DNA of 58,530 bases from Deltaproteobacteria bacterium (GCA_002691205.1 NZHD01000070.1:1-58530); one strand, 5' to 3'; counted from the first letter of the stretch, positions 1-9,569 are shown. Numbers and translations are program-made. The notes: generated by a model not told the origin, from the sequence alone.

Positions 1-76
1 CATCGGATTTTTTTGAGAATCAGCTTAAAATCTGCCCTTGGGGAGGCCCGCTCCTCGGCCTAGAGAAGGAAGACCA

Positions 77-1327
77 ATGAGAAGTTTGTCAGTCTTGCTC
101 ATGATCATTTTTAGCCTCGGCCTGGGTTGCTCGGACAGCAATGACAGCGGAAGCAACGGAAGCGGAGGCAATGACGGTTTCGGGGACACCGAGGGGCCCG
201 GTCCTGATCCTCTTATACCAGTGGATTCGGGTTGTCCGATGCAAGGCAACCCTTGCTGCGAAGTCCCCGCAACGGCGGATTCTCTAAATCTTTGTTTTCA
301 GTCCTTAACGACTGGCACTATTGAAGCGGGTTTACCGCCTTCTAGGCTTGGCGTACTCGTTCATGGTTGGGACGGTACCGAGAAGGCAGACACGCCGTGG
401 GCGCCTGGCAACCAGCAAAGTGGGGGGGAACGTTGGTCGAGTTCGTACATCAATGTTTATAATATTTCGACCTCGACGATTGCTAGCCCCGGTTACGCGC
501 CTTTCGACACACCGCTGGTCTACGCCCCTGCGACGATTAGCATCTACAGTATTTTTTCGGGTGGCCTTGTTCTTTCGATCCCAGACACGCAGGTATGGTG
601 TGGTTTCGCCCAAGATGCAGGAACTGACGGTAGGACGGACTCTCTTCCTTCGTGGCTACCCGAACAAACTTTCCCGAAAGGGTGCGGGCCGAGGACGAGC
701 ATGACGGCCGAATCGGATTTGGGCGGTTGGTGCGCTGAATGCAGCTTCGGCACTCCGAGTAGTGCCTCGACTACTTGCGCGAACTCCAAGATCAAATGGC
801 CTTCCTCATACACCGGTGCCCCCGGAACGGGTCAATGTACTATCCCCGCAGTTCAGCTGAGCGCGATGCTTCAAGCTCAAAATTTTTACTCGGATGACAA
901 AGCCGGCGGGATTCCGAACTTGGACATGGCCTACAACGAGGTCGTGGTCGAGCCGCTTATTGAAGGGAGTACGGATACGATCTCCGCTTTCTATACCCCG
1001 TTGGGTACAGACCCTCGAGCTCGCGCATGCGCCTCGCAAACCGAGAGGCCCGGGCTCGAAGGGACGAATTCGGTTTGTTGCCCGATGGATGCCTACACTC
1101 GAAAACCGACAGGAGGGACTTGTGTACCCAATGAGTCTCCGGACCAGATGAAGACCTGCGAGCAAATGCAGTATCTGTACGAAGAACTTGCTCTCGTGGG
1201 TTCAAGCGCTGAGGTTCCTCTTCTGGAGTTCGATCCGATCAACCAAATAAACCCCTTCAAATTGCTCTGTTCAAGCTGGGCAGAGTGTTCTGCAGAGGGT
1301 GGACCCTGCGAGGCGCCCAGCGAATAA
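77..1327 (+). CDS. predicted secreted lipoprotein, function unknown
   Basis: I do not recognise this 416-residue protein. I chose the ATG at 77 because AGAAGGAAG lies just upstream and because the product then starts with a basic residue, a hydrophobic stretch and a lipobox-like LGLGC (Cys18). A low-complexity Ser/Asn/Gly/Asp linker follows, as is common in surface lipoproteins. A TTG at 38 in the same frame would put 13 residues ahead of the signal peptide. The mature part is rich in cysteine (CPM, CCE, WCAEC, CCP pairs), which suggests disulfides in the periplasm or at the cell surface. An early VLVHGWDG segment recalls an alpha/beta-hydrolase oxyanion turn, but I see no GxSxG or other catalytic set, so I infer no activity. 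The beta-rich, Ser/Thr/Pro-rich character suggests an extracellular domain. The neighbour on the right is convergent. Confidence 0.75.
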   Translation: MRSLSVLLMIIFSLGLGCSDSNDSGSNGSGGNDGFGDTEGPGPDPLIPVDSGCPMQGNPCCEVPATADSLNLCFQSLTTGTIEAGLPPSRLGVLVHGWDGTEKADTPWAPGNQQSGGERWSSSYINVYNISTSTIASPGYAPFDTPLVYAPATISIYSIFSGGLVLSIPDTQVWCGFAQDAGTDGRTDSLPSWLPEQTFPKGCGPRTSMTAESDLGGWCAECSFGTPSSASTTCANSKIKWPSSYTGAPGTGQCTIPAVQLSAMLQAQNFYSDDKAGGIPNLDMAYNEVVVEPLIEGSTDTISAFYTPLGTDPRARACASQTERPGLEGTNSVCCPMDAYTRKPTGGTCVPNESPDQMKTCEQMQYLYEELALVGSSAEVPLLEFDPINQINPFKLLCSSWAECSAEGGPCEAPSE

Positions 1328-1421
1328 AAATACGAGATCTCGGATGAAGTGGCGCGCCTCGAGGGAGGGAGCCTCGTGATGGGTTTGGGTGACTTATTTT
1401 GTTTTATTTTGGGAGCGGGCA

Positions 1422-3254
1422 CTAACGAAATTCAAGGCCCTTGAACTTCCCTGAGTTTCGCCACTTGTTGAGATATTTGAAGAAAGCCACGGCTCCGCGC
1501 GGGTAGCCCATGGCCTGACCGAGTAGGCCGCCTTCCTGGCCTTCGTTGTTGTAGTAGCCGGGTGTGCACCTTGAGAGCATCTTGGCCATGCGCGCTCTTT
1601 GCCCGCCGCCACGCCCCAACAGCTTGAGCCAGTCATCCTCGGCCCTCTGGGTGACTGCGATCTCTTGAAACCCCTTCTCCCGAGCATGGCGGATCATCAT
1701 GGCGATGGTCAGGCCGGATTCGGTGAAGTTGTGAGGCACATTCGAAAGCAATGCCGCCCCCTGGAAGCCGCCCAGGATGAATAGGTTTGGGAAGCCGTGG
1801 ACGTGGATACCATGCAAGGAACGCATGCCCTCACTCCAAGCCTCGGAGAGCTTTAAGCCATTCACGCCGGTGACATCGAAGCCGTTGCGGCTGGTCTCGT
1901 CCGTTCCGACTTCAAATCCCGAGGCGTAGATGATGCAGTCGAGTTCGTATTCCTTTCCTCCGACGACCAGTCCTTTTGAGGTGACCTGTTCCACCCCTTG
2001 GCCGTCTGTGTCGACTAGGGTGGCTCCGGGTTCGTTGTAGGCTTGCAGATATTCATCGTGGAAGCAGGGGCGCTTGCAAAGTTGCCGATACCACGCTTTC
2101 AGATTTTGAGCAGTTTCTTCGTCCTCCACCAGGGTATCTACCCGACTGCGAATCTCATTCATTTTCTCATGATCAAGGTCTTCGAAAGCCTCCATCATGT
2201 TTTTGGGCGTCATCTTGTAGAACGGGAGCGAGAAGATCCGTCCGCGGATGCGGCGCGAGAGGTCGGTCCAGCCGTCCTGTACGAGGTCTTCCTTAGGCAT
2301 CCGCAGGCCCATGGTCTGATTCGCTGTGAAGTTTTCAAGCCACTTCTGTTGCCATCCAGGCTCTTTGACCTCTCGCTCAAACCAGTCCATGTCAGTGGGC
2401 CCGTTACCGCGTACATCCACCGACGAGGGGGTTCGCTGGAAGACGTAGAGTTCGCCGCAGGCCTTCGCAAGATGAGGAATGCATTGCACGGAGGTCGCGC
2501 CCGTCCCGATGATGCCCACCTTTTTGTCGGCGAGTTTAGACATAATGGCGCCCGAAGGATCGCCTCCGGTGTAATCGTAATCCCAGCGGCTTGTATGGAA
2601 GGAGTGCCCACTAAATTCGTCGATGCCCTTGAGGCCAGGAAGCTTAGGGACGTGCAGCGGTCCGGTCCCCAGCGTCACGTACTGCGCTGTGAATTCATCG
2701 CCGCGGTTCGTCCGCACGATCCAGACCGAGCGGTTTTCGTCCCATTCAAGGTCGTTCACCTCGGTATGAAAGAGTGCGTTTTCGTAGAGGCCGAAGTGTC
2801 GACCGATGCGCTGCGAGTGTTCAAGGATCTCGGGTGCATGGGCGTACTTCTCGGTGGGGACGTGCCCGGTCTCTTCAAGCAGAGGCATGTAGACGAAGGA
2901 CGCCGTGTCGCATTGTGCGCCGGGGTAGCGGTTCCAGTACCAGTTGCCACCAAAGTCGCCCGCCTTGTCGATGACGCGAATTTTTTCGACGCCCGCCTCT
3001 TTGAGTCGCGCACCGGTGATCAACCCCGCGAAACCTCCGCCTACAAGAGCCACATCGACGTGGTCCGTGAGAGGTTCGCGCTCCACCACAGGCATGTATG
3101 GGTCGTCAACGAAGTGAGAGAGGGGCGAACTGGCCAGTCGCAGGTACTGGTCGTTGCCTTCGGCGCGGAGTCTCTTATCTCGTTCCTCGGCGTATCGGGC
3201 GCGGATCGCTTCCTTATCGATGGGTTGCGTGGCGGTCAAGGCGGTTCCTTTCAC
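1422..3254 (-). CDS. flavin-containing monooxygenase, type I Baeyer-Villiger family
   Basis: This 610-residue FAD- and NADPH-dependent monooxygenase should insert oxygen next to a carbonyl, turning ketones into esters or lactones. An N-terminal extension of about 65 residues precedes the FAD-binding Rossmann motif GGGFAG (72-77). The conserved FGGNWYWNRYPGAQCD segment (101-116) follows, then the Baeyer-Villiger fingerprint F-x-G-x3-H-x3-W-D at 214-225, and the second, NADPH-binding motif GTGATS near 250-255. The length is slightly above the usual 500-560 because of the N-terminal arm, a feature of the cyclopentadecanone or acetone-type branch. The start is a GTG with CGGAG seven bases upstream. 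The gene stands alone between two convergent or unrelated units. The natural substrate cannot be read from the sequence. A second member of the family lies at 15450-17111, so ketone oxidation is probably a real part of this organism's diet. Confidence 0.9.
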   Translation of the reverse strand: MKGTALTATQPIDKEAIRARYAEERDKRLRAEGNDQYLRLASSPLSHFVDDPYMPVVEREPLTDHVDVALVGGGFAGLITGARLKEAGVEKIRVIDKAGDFGGNWYWNRYPGAQCDTASFVYMPLLEETGHVPTEKYAHAPEILEHSQRIGRHFGLYENALFHTEVNDLEWDENRSVWIVRTNRGDEFTAQYVTLGTGPLHVPKLPGLKGIDEFSGHSFHTSRWDYDYTGGDPSGAIMSKLADKKVGIIGTGATSVQCIPHLAKACGELYVFQRTPSSVDVRGNGPTDMDWFEREVKEPGWQQKWLENFTANQTMGLRMPKEDLVQDGWTDLSRRIRGRIFSLPFYKMTPKNMMEAFEDLDHEKMNEIRSRVDTLVEDEETAQNLKAWYRQLCKRPCFHDEYLQAYNEPGATLVDTDGQGVEQVTSKGLVVGGKEYELDCIIYASGFEVGTDETSRNGFDVTGVNGLKLSEAWSEGMRSLHGIHVHGFPNLFILGGFQGAALLSNVPHNFTESGLTIAMMIRHAREKGFQEIAVTQRAEDDWLKLLGRGGGQRARMAKMLSRCTPGYYNNEGQEGGLLGQAMGYPRGAVAFFKYLNKWRNSGKFKGLEFR

Positions 3255-3530
3255 AATGGGACTCCGAAGTGCCGCCGCGCCGCTGCGTTGCTGAAAGAGA
3301 GCGGCAGGAGTCGGGACAATCTCGGAGTCGTCTTGTTAGAAAGAATAGGGCATTTGAGAGCTGCGGCTCACCTAAGGGGGATCGCATTCTCACGGAATAG
3401 TATTGAGATCGGCGTGAGCTTGCTTTTGAGTCTCTCTTGGTAAGGCGGGAAAGGAACTGCTCAAGGATAGGACACGGATTTCTAAGCCAAGGACTGGGGC
3501 TCGCAGAGAGGCGGAGGCATCTGGAGAATC

Positions 3531-4754
3531 TCAATGAGAGTTGGTTTGCGCAACGGCGGCGATTCGTTCTCCTGCCCTCATCGCTCCTGAGAGGTTCCGA
3601 GAGACGGGGCCGATTTCAAGCTCGGCGAGTGGGCCGGTCACGAAGATTCGAGGGTGCCATCTGAGACTGCGGTCGACAATCGGGTAACCGCATTCAGCGC
3701 AGGGTAACTCGTAGGTCTCGATGGCCTCCTTGAGCCATTCTTCGCCTGGAGGGCGGCCGGTGAATCCCGTGGCGAGCACTGTGCGGTCGAAGGCGCGCCA
3801 AGACTCGCCAGCCTTTAGGTGTATCTGCCCTTGAGCGAATTGAGCAGAATCGATTTCGACTTTTTCGAGTACCTCGATTCTTCCGTCGGCGATCTCGCGA
3901 CGAAGCGCCGCGTGAGTATCGGGGGGGATGGAGCCTCTGTGTCGTGCGTCTTGAATACGGAGCCTTCGCTCGCTCGGTTGCTGAATTCGGGAGAAGCCAG
4001 CCATGAATTTAGGGCCTTGCCAACCCGGCTCGCTGTCGAACTGATGTATCTGGAGAGGATGACGCGAAAAAAGTACGACTTGGCTCCCCGCCTTCGCCAA
4101 TCGAAGGGCCACTTGCGCCCCAGAGATGCCTCCGCCCACCACGGCGACAGACTCGGGAGCGGGGGTATCGTTGAGTTCGAATCCGGGTGCAAAGATATGC
4201 TCGATGGCGTTCATGCGCCCTTGTTCTGCGGAGGACTCCGCGATCCCCTTTGCCCATTCGGGCCACTCTGGATCGCGTGGAGCACCCAGCGACAAAACGA
4301 CGCGACGAGCTTCAATCGTGGAGTTTTTTTCGCTGTCGTTTGCGTCTGAGACGCCGATTCTCAGACCTTCGTCAAAGACTTCAAGGGAATTCGCGTAGCC
4401 TTGAATGTGAAGCTCCTGGAGTCTCGACCTTTTGATCATTTCGTCAGCATGGAGGTTGAATAAATCGAGGGCAGGGCGGTCATAGGGGCGCGTGAATGGT
4501 TTTTCGATTTTCCGTGCTGGTCTCTTTTTCGCGAAGCGACGAAGAGAGGACGATGAGAGATCGATATGGTGCACCGAGGGCGACCGAAGAAATTGCATGC
4601 CCGTATTGTGGGTACAACGCTTCCAGCGATCAAGGAGCATCGCTTCGTTGTCGAGGATACGAATCTTTTCGCGCGGTACGTTTGCTTCGTCGATCAGCCG
4701 CGCGGCCACGTGGACACCGTGGGGGCCTCCGCCGATTACGAGCCAGTCGAGCAT
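3531..4754 (-). CDS. FAD/NAD(P)-binding oxidoreductase, N-hydroxylase-like
   Basis: This 407-residue flavoprotein has an N-terminal dinucleotide-binding motif GGGPHG (residues 8-13) and a second Rossmann motif GGGISG near residue 208. That two-motif layout is typical of the FAD_NAD_binding_9 and lysine/ornithine N-monooxygenase-like families. An ATGF motif near residue 336 closes the FAD fold. The segment between RWKRCTHNTGMQFLRSP and the PYDRP loop resembles family members that act on amino acids or small amines. The substrate is unknown. Its ATG shares one base with the stop codon of the upstream gene (TAATG), so the two proteins are probably made in fixed ratio by translational coupling. 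The partner is a CobW-like protein without GTPase motifs, which may suggest a metal- or cofactor-linked role. That link is inference. Confidence 0.8.
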   Translation of the reverse strand: MLDWLVIGGGPHGVHVAARLIDEANVPREKIRILDNEAMLLDRWKRCTHNTGMQFLRSPSVHHIDLSSSSLRRFAKKRPARKIEKPFTRPYDRPALDLFNLHADEMIKRSRLQELHIQGYANSLEVFDEGLRIGVSDANDSEKNSTIEARRVVLSLGAPRDPEWPEWAKGIAESSAEQGRMNAIEHIFAPGFELNDTPAPESVAVVGGGISGAQVALRLAKAGSQVVLFSRHPLQIHQFDSEPGWQGPKFMAGFSRIQQPSERRLRIQDARHRGSIPPDTHAALRREIADGRIEVLEKVEIDSAQFAQGQIHLKAGESWRAFDRTVLATGFTGRPPGEEWLKEAIETYELPCAECGYPIVDRSLRWHPRIFVTGPLAELEIGPVSRNLSGAMRAGERIAAVAQTNSH

Positions 4755-5863
4755 TATTGTAGACCAGCTCGATGCGCAACATCGGTTTCTGTTTGCGAGA
4801 ATGGTTCTGGGGATGAGATTAAACTAATCGCTTCCTCTTCGGAGAGAAGGCATGCGTCGAGCTCCGAGCCGATTTGATCCCCATCGAGATCGCTTCCGAT
4901 GAATGCGATTTCTTGTCGGCGGTCACCGAAGTGAGGATGCCATTGCGCAAGCAGGCGATCACGTGCAACCTCGCAGCTTGGCCAAGCCGTACCCCGGTAG
5001 TTGGCCCACCAGGGTCCCGCGGAGAAGACGCGATGCACAGACCCCGCGCAGGAGTACCCGAATGATTCAGCGCACCGATGAGCGAACCAGATGCGTCCCT
5101 TTCCTCGGAGGATTTGGCTCGGTGGGTTGGAGAGCCACTCTTCGAATCGCACAGGATCAAAGGGGAGGGATCGACGGTAGAGAAATTGCCCTGATGTGCC
5201 TGTCGTATGGGAGTTGGCTTGGAGCAGGTCCAGCCAGGGCGGTACGACCTGGGCTGATGCGAACGGACGGGAGAGGTCCATGCGGCCTTGGGAAGCGGTT
5301 CGAGAAGAGGAGATGAACTCGCGGAGTTCGGCGTTCGACGTTTGGTCGAGGGCGAGTCTGTTCGCGCCGGGGTTTAAAGCGACAAGGACCTGCGTAATGT
5401 TTTCGCAGGAGCGCGAGTGGCCGATGATCAGCAGGTGAGTTGCAGACTCGATTTGGCCGACCAGAATGTCCGCGATGGTTCGGTTGTCGCGCGAACTCTT
5501 CCCCCATCCGCGATTGGAGATAGTCTCGGAGGCTCGCAAATGGCTTAAGAGCGAATCCGAATCCACGACAGTGACTACTTTTTCGATGTGAGACCCGGAG
5601 CCGAAGCGTTCTGCGAGGTATTCAGACTCCTCCCACTCCTCCACGATTTGAGACGTCTCCACGTGTGGGGGCAGAAGGACCCCCGCAAGCGACTTCGGGT
5701 GGGAGGCCGACTCTACGAATTCTAAAAAGGAGTGAACCTGCGCGACCTCCCGAATTCGGCGGAAGCCACGATTCACCGCCTCGGTGGGCAGTCCTGAGAG
5801 TATACAGACCGCCACGAACGGTTTTGCGGCGACGTGTTGCGGGCGCATAGGCTGGTCCGTCAT
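4754..5863 (-). CDS. CobW/ZigA-like protein with degenerate GTPase domain
   Basis: The C-terminal 130 residues match the CobW C-terminal domain: FLYRRSLPFDPVRF, then LRGKGRIWFA, then WWANY, W...FGDRRQEIAFIGSDLD. The N-terminal half keeps the outline of a CobW GTPase (VCILSG beta strand, VEKVVTVVDSDSLLSHL, DNRTIADILVGQIE), but the Walker A P-loop GxxGxGKT is replaced by SGLPTEAVNRG. The guanine-specificity NKxD is replaced by GHSR. The CxCC metal motif is also missing. It therefore probably does not bind GTP, unlike normal zinc or cobalt metallochaperones of this family. It is the first gene of a two-gene leftward unit, and its TAA overlaps the start of the flavoprotein by one base. GAGGG abuts the ATG at 5863, and a second ATG at 5848 is possible. 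I infer a scaffold, sensor or dedicated partner role. Confidence 0.75.
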   Translation of the reverse strand: MTDQPMRPQHVAAKPFVAVCILSGLPTEAVNRGFRRIREVAQVHSFLEFVESASHPKSLAGVLLPPHVETSQIVEEWEESEYLAERFGSGSHIEKVVTVVDSDSLLSHLRASETISNRGWGKSSRDNRTIADILVGQIESATHLLIIGHSRSCENITQVLVALNPGANRLALDQTSNAELREFISSSRTASQGRMDLSRPFASAQVVPPWLDLLQANSHTTGTSGQFLYRRSLPFDPVRFEEWLSNPPSQILRGKGRIWFAHRCAESFGYSCAGSVHRVFSAGPWWANYRGTAWPSCEVARDRLLAQWHPHFGDRRQEIAFIGSDLDGDQIGSELDACLLSEEEAISLISSPEPFSQTETDVAHRAGLQ

Positions 5864-6324
5864 CCCTCGTACAGTCCCAAGCTCAAACCGAAGAGAATGA
5901 GGGCCGAATGCATTCTTTGGCTGGGCGGCTGTTCACTCTGAGCCTTCGAGATTCTTCGAATTTGCAGATTTGCGTACGGATTATTAGAAAAGTTCGTTAG
6001 GGGTTTCGTTTGCATTGCGCCTTTTGATCTAAGGGGGGCCTACCCAAAGAGTGCCGGTCGAGGACGCCGAGTTCCGCAATGACTAAAGGTTTACCTACTC
6101 AGACTGGGCACAGTCGGGCCCCCCCCGCCCGATTTCTTGACGTTAGAGAGGCAAAAAACGGTCTTGCTCAGATTTTGACTCTTTTCCCGATGATGCAGAT
6201 AGACCGCTCGCTTCTGCTGTTGACGGGGACTAATCCTGATCTGAGCGTAAAGATCATGGGGTTCTTGTCCCGGCCAAATCGATGTTCTCGCTGGCGCCTA
6301 CCCACCTCAAAGCCGGTCGATGGG
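5864..6324. other. intergenic region, no convincing gene
   Basis: This 461-base stretch lies upstream of the CobW-like unit and downstream of the dehydrogenase at 6325, both leftward. It contains a short perfect palindrome GAATGCATTC at 5906-5915, about 45 bases before the CobW-like start, which could be an operator or part of the promoter. A rightward open frame from 6079 runs into the antisense strand of the dehydrogenase, but has no ribosome binding site and an unnatural composition. I see no RNA gene. Confidence 0.5.
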
Positions 6325-7257
6325 CTAGCCGAACGACACACCCGTCAAACGTTCGGACTCGGCCCAAAGACGCTCTGCGTTTTCGGTGTCGTAGGCCCAT
6401 TGGGCGTAACCGCCCGCTGCATTTTCTGCACTGATGGGCTCGGCGACCTGGCAATCGGCTAAATATGCGCCCCCATGATCGGAGAGCGATTCCGAGGTGG
6501 CTCCCCAGACCGAGGTGGCCGCACCTTGGGACACGTTCTTCATTTGAACGCCACGTTCCACCAGGCTTTCTCGCATAACGTCAAGCAAGGCCTCAGGGAC
6601 GTGTCGCGAGAGGTCGGTCTGTATGACGCCGGGATGCACCGAAAGTGAGAGCAGTCGATCGCCGTGTCGACGCTGCAGCTCGGATCCGAACCAGAGATTG
6701 GCCGTCTTTGAGTGGGCGTAGGCGAGCCGAGGATCATATTCACGCGTTTTCCAGTTGAGATCGTCCACGTCACAGGTCCCGAAGGCATGGGCGCCTGAAC
6801 TCAAAGTCACCACGCGCGCGCCGGGGGCGAGGGCCTGGAGAAGGCCGGCCGTCCAGGCGAAGTGGCCGAGGTGGTTCGTTCCGAACTGGGTCTCAAAGCC
6901 GTCCTGGGTCTGACCTTCTGGACACATCATCACGCCGGCATTGTTGAGGAGCAGGTCGATGGAGAGTCCCTTCTCGACAATTCTTTTGGTGGCCTCTGCG
7001 ATGCTGGCTTGCGAAGCGAGTTCAAGTTCTTCCCCGTCGAATTGGGCATCGGGCAATTCGGTGCGGAGGGTCGCCAGGGCTGCGTCGATCTTTTCAGCGG
7101 TTCGGCCTGTCACGGTCACGGAAGCCCCCACTGATGCGAGCGCTCGAGCCGTCTCGATCCCAAGTCCGCCGGTGGCTCCTGTCACGATGGCGTGGCGTCC
7201 GTCTAGGCGGATGCCTTTAAGAACGTCTTCGGTTGTTGATTCACCGTTAAAAGACAT
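6325..7257 (-). CDS. short-chain dehydrogenase/reductase, retinol-dehydrogenase-like
   Basis: This 310-residue NAD(P)-dependent oxidoreductase is of the classical SDR type. It carries the cofactor motif TGATGGLG at residues 26-33, NNAG at 105-108, the catalytic serine in TLSSG (153-154) and the YxxxK pair Tyr180/Lys184. The extra N-terminal 15 residues and the long C-terminal part with HPG...TDL match the retinol dehydrogenase or WW-domain-oxidoreductase-like subgroup, which reduces or oxidises lipophilic alcohols and ketones. AAGGAA lies six bases before the ATG. It is a single leftward gene facing away from the lipoprotein at 7404. Substrates cannot be told from the sequence. The presence of Baeyer-Villiger enzymes nearby makes alicyclic or terpenoid alcohols plausible. 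Confidence 0.88.
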   Translation of the reverse strand: MSFNGESTTEDVLKGIRLDGRHAIVTGATGGLGIETARALASVGASVTVTGRTAEKIDAALATLRTELPDAQFDGEELELASQASIAEATKRIVEKGLSIDLLLNNAGVMMCPEGQTQDGFETQFGTNHLGHFAWTAGLLQALAPGARVVTLSSGAHAFGTCDVDDLNWKTREYDPRLAYAHSKTANLWFGSELQRRHGDRLLSLSVHPGVIQTDLSRHVPEALLDVMRESLVERGVQMKNVSQGAATSVWGATSESLSDHGGAYLADCQVAEPISAENAAGGYAQWAYDTENAERLWAESERLTGVSFG

Positions 7258-7403
7258 GGAAGGTTCCTTTTTTGAATCTTATGATGTTGGGGATCGATGG
7301 AGCCGGAGGTTAACTGATCTATTGTTGAAATGCCGTGAGCCATTTTACGGGTCTTTTCTATATTAATGAGGTCTCCCTACTCTAGACAAAGGATTTATCG
7401 ACT

Positions 7404-9569
7404 ATGGTTCAATCAAGGCTGGCGATCCTCATTTTACTTTCAGCGACTCTGGCGTTGGGCTGCGGAGGAAGTTCGGATTCGCCTTCTCCTTCCCCGGAAC
7501 CGCCCGCAGATGGATTCCAGTTCGAAGTCGAACTTTCTTTTTCGAACGGCGACTCTGTGGGGCCCACTCAATATGCGTATCCGCGCTGTCCAAAGATTAA
7601 TGGAAAAGAGAGTTGCCTTGAGCCGAGTGGCGATCAAAAACAAGGCTGGACGGGAGCCAATGGGAAGACCTTTGAATATCTTCAAACCGGTCAATTTGTG
7701 CTCGATGCCGGTTCGATGCCCACGGGCCTGAAGGTCCGCGACCTCAAAGGCCAAGCCCAGTGCATGGCCGTGTACTTCCAGGGACCATCGACTCAAGGCC
7801 AAAACTCAAATGCGATTTTCGCGACGGGACTCGACGCAGGCACGGCGGGGTATCCACTGCCGGTGGAGCCGACTCTCGCGGCGCCCGTGCATTTGACTTT
7901 GATTCCTTTTCCGAGTGACGATGGTTGTCAAACGAACAGCGGGCCCTACGAGTCGGAAAGGGCTTTGGCGCTTTGGCTCTCAATGCGTCCTGAGGCTGTG
8001 ACCGAAGGGGCGGATGAGATCGTTTGCAATTTGACCTCGGGTCTCGACTATACACAGGACCCCATTCAGGTCGGTCAGTGTATCCTTGACCAACCTCAGT
8101 GGCGGCAAGGCACAGGTTCAAGCTCAGATCGCTTCTACTTCACGGGCACGTTGTGGACGATGCTGAACAGCCCAACGCCTCCTTCAAAAATAACGATCCA
8201 TTTAGCGGAAGATCTCTCCCTCAATATTCCGATTAGTTCTGCTTATGTTGATCTCAAAGTGGCCTCTGGGTCTAATGTTCAGGATTGCGTGGCAGCCATT
8301 GCGAAGCTGAATGCGGGTGAGACACCGGATACCAACTGCCAGACGGATAACATAGGGGTCTGGACCCTTGAAACCGACACGCAATTTGTGGTGAATGGTT
8401 TTGGTCGGATTAATGGGTTCTCGGTTCTGGAATCGTTGGACGACCCCAACGACAGGATCTATTCACCATCGAGTGCGTCCGCGATTGGCAATTTTGACGC
8501 CTATGCCCGCTTTGTGATCAACTCAGCCCTGATCGCACTTTCTTCTGGGAGCACCGTTTCCCCGAGTATCAAGGTTGAGAATATCACCACCGCATGGACG
8601 GCGAAGCGTGGCCAAGGTGCTGCGGAGTTGAATTCAGCGTATTACCCAGTTCAAAGCGGTAATTCGGGCGGCGCCGACTTCGAGGCCAATAATAAGGAAG
8701 TCAACGTTTTCGATTATAAGCAGGCGGGCTCTTGGCTCGGAGAGTCGGATGGTCCTGAGATGATGGGGGCGGACTCAAAAATGGATTATGCATATCTGCA
8801 CATTTGCGATGACGCGATTAAGGTCTCGGCGCCTGGCGTTCAGGTCTCTCAGGCAACCGTGCTGAAAGGAAACTCGGGTGGTGTGGTTAATCTCGGTTCG
8901 TATGGGCTAAATCGGGGTGTGAGTGGCTCTCAGGTAAGCGGCGCTTGGGCCCACCGGATCACCCACAAGAAGAGCCGTCCGTCCAATGACCCGGGAATGG
9001 GAATTGTGATTTCTCGCACTTGTCCGGTGGCCTCTATCGGGTCTTTAACGAACTCTGGAAGCTTGAGTGACTCGGGCATTTCGAATGTTTACGTGCCTTT
9101 CTTGCCCGGCGATGTTAACTCGATGGACGCGCCGATTCGATTGGTTACGTTTTCGGATTGCCGCGGTAGCGAGCCACATGCAACTAATTTTACGATCGGG
9201 AATATCGATTTCTTGGATTTCGACCTTCGGGTCATACCGGAGAGTCCCTCGCTTCTTCGCTCTGATTCATGGAGTGCCGACGCTTGGGTCCCGACCTGGA
9301 CCGACGTGTACTTTTATAACAAGTCCGCGGGAACTCCTCAGCCAACGTCAGGGGTTCTTTTGTATCCGGAGGCCAACGTGGGTGTCGACGCGGGCGGAAC
9401 GGGGTATTTCATCTGTGGAGTCGGGGATTCGGGCGCAACCAATCCTCTTTGCTGGTCCACGATGGGAGAGGGGCAGGGAAATCCTCTCCCTTCGACGAAC
9501 TTGGTCTACGAAGGTGAAACCTCAGTTTTTGACGGGATTGTCCAATTCCCTTACGGACCTTTGCCGTGA
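7404..9569 (+). CDS. large predicted lipoprotein, possibly beta-helical
   Basis: A signal peptide ends in LALGC (Cys20) and is followed by a GGSSDSPSPSPEPP linker, so the 721-residue product should be a surface or periplasmic lipoprotein. AAAGGA precedes the ATG by about ten bases. I do not recognise the family with certainty. The middle, around residues 440-560, has regularly spaced short hydrophobic strands with Gly/Asn turns and a paired aspartate in CDDAIKV. This resembles parallel beta-helix glycoside hydrolases such as dextranases or polygalacturonases (GH49/GH28 type), where a D-D pair is catalytic. The N-terminal part has WTGANG and several cysteines that may form disulfides. A polysaccharide-binding or polysaccharide-degrading role is an inference from this resemblance only. 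The gene is monocistronic between divergent and convergent dehydrogenases. Confidence 0.7.
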   Translation: MVQSRLAILILLSATLALGCGGSSDSPSPSPEPPADGFQFEVELSFSNGDSVGPTQYAYPRCPKINGKESCLEPSGDQKQGWTGANGKTFEYLQTGQFVLDAGSMPTGLKVRDLKGQAQCMAVYFQGPSTQGQNSNAIFATGLDAGTAGYPLPVEPTLAAPVHLTLIPFPSDDGCQTNSGPYESERALALWLSMRPEAVTEGADEIVCNLTSGLDYTQDPIQVGQCILDQPQWRQGTGSSSDRFYFTGTLWTMLNSPTPPSKITIHLAEDLSLNIPISSAYVDLKVASGSNVQDCVAAIAKLNAGETPDTNCQTDNIGVWTLETDTQFVVNGFGRINGFSVLESLDDPNDRIYSPSSASAIGNFDAYARFVINSALIALSSGSTVSPSIKVENITTAWTAKRGQGAAELNSAYYPVQSGNSGGADFEANNKEVNVFDYKQAGSWLGESDGPEMMGADSKMDYAYLHICDDAIKVSAPGVQVSQATVLKGNSGGVVNLGSYGLNRGVSGSQVSGAWAHRITHKKSRPSNDPGMGIVISRTCPVASIGSLTNSGSLSDSGISNVYVPFLPGDVNSMDAPIRLVTFSDCRGSEPHATNFTIGNIDFLDFDLRVIPESPSLLRSDSWSADAWVPTWTDVYFYNKSAGTPQPTSGVLLYPEANVGVDAGGTGYFICGVGDSGATNPLCWSTMGEGQGNPLPSTNLVYEGETSVFDGIVQFPYGPLP

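Noticed and set aside
38..76. TTG start for the first lipoprotein
   Set aside because: It would place 13 extra residues before a good signal peptide; the ATG at 77 has the ribosome binding site.
2043..3443. 466-residue rightward open frame
   Set aside because: It lies antisense to the Baeyer-Villiger monooxygenase, has no ribosome site and an unnatural composition; it is a shadow of high-GC codon use.
6079..6462. 127-residue rightward frame
   Set aside because: It overlaps the dehydrogenase 3' end on the other strand and has no ribosome site or protein-like pattern.
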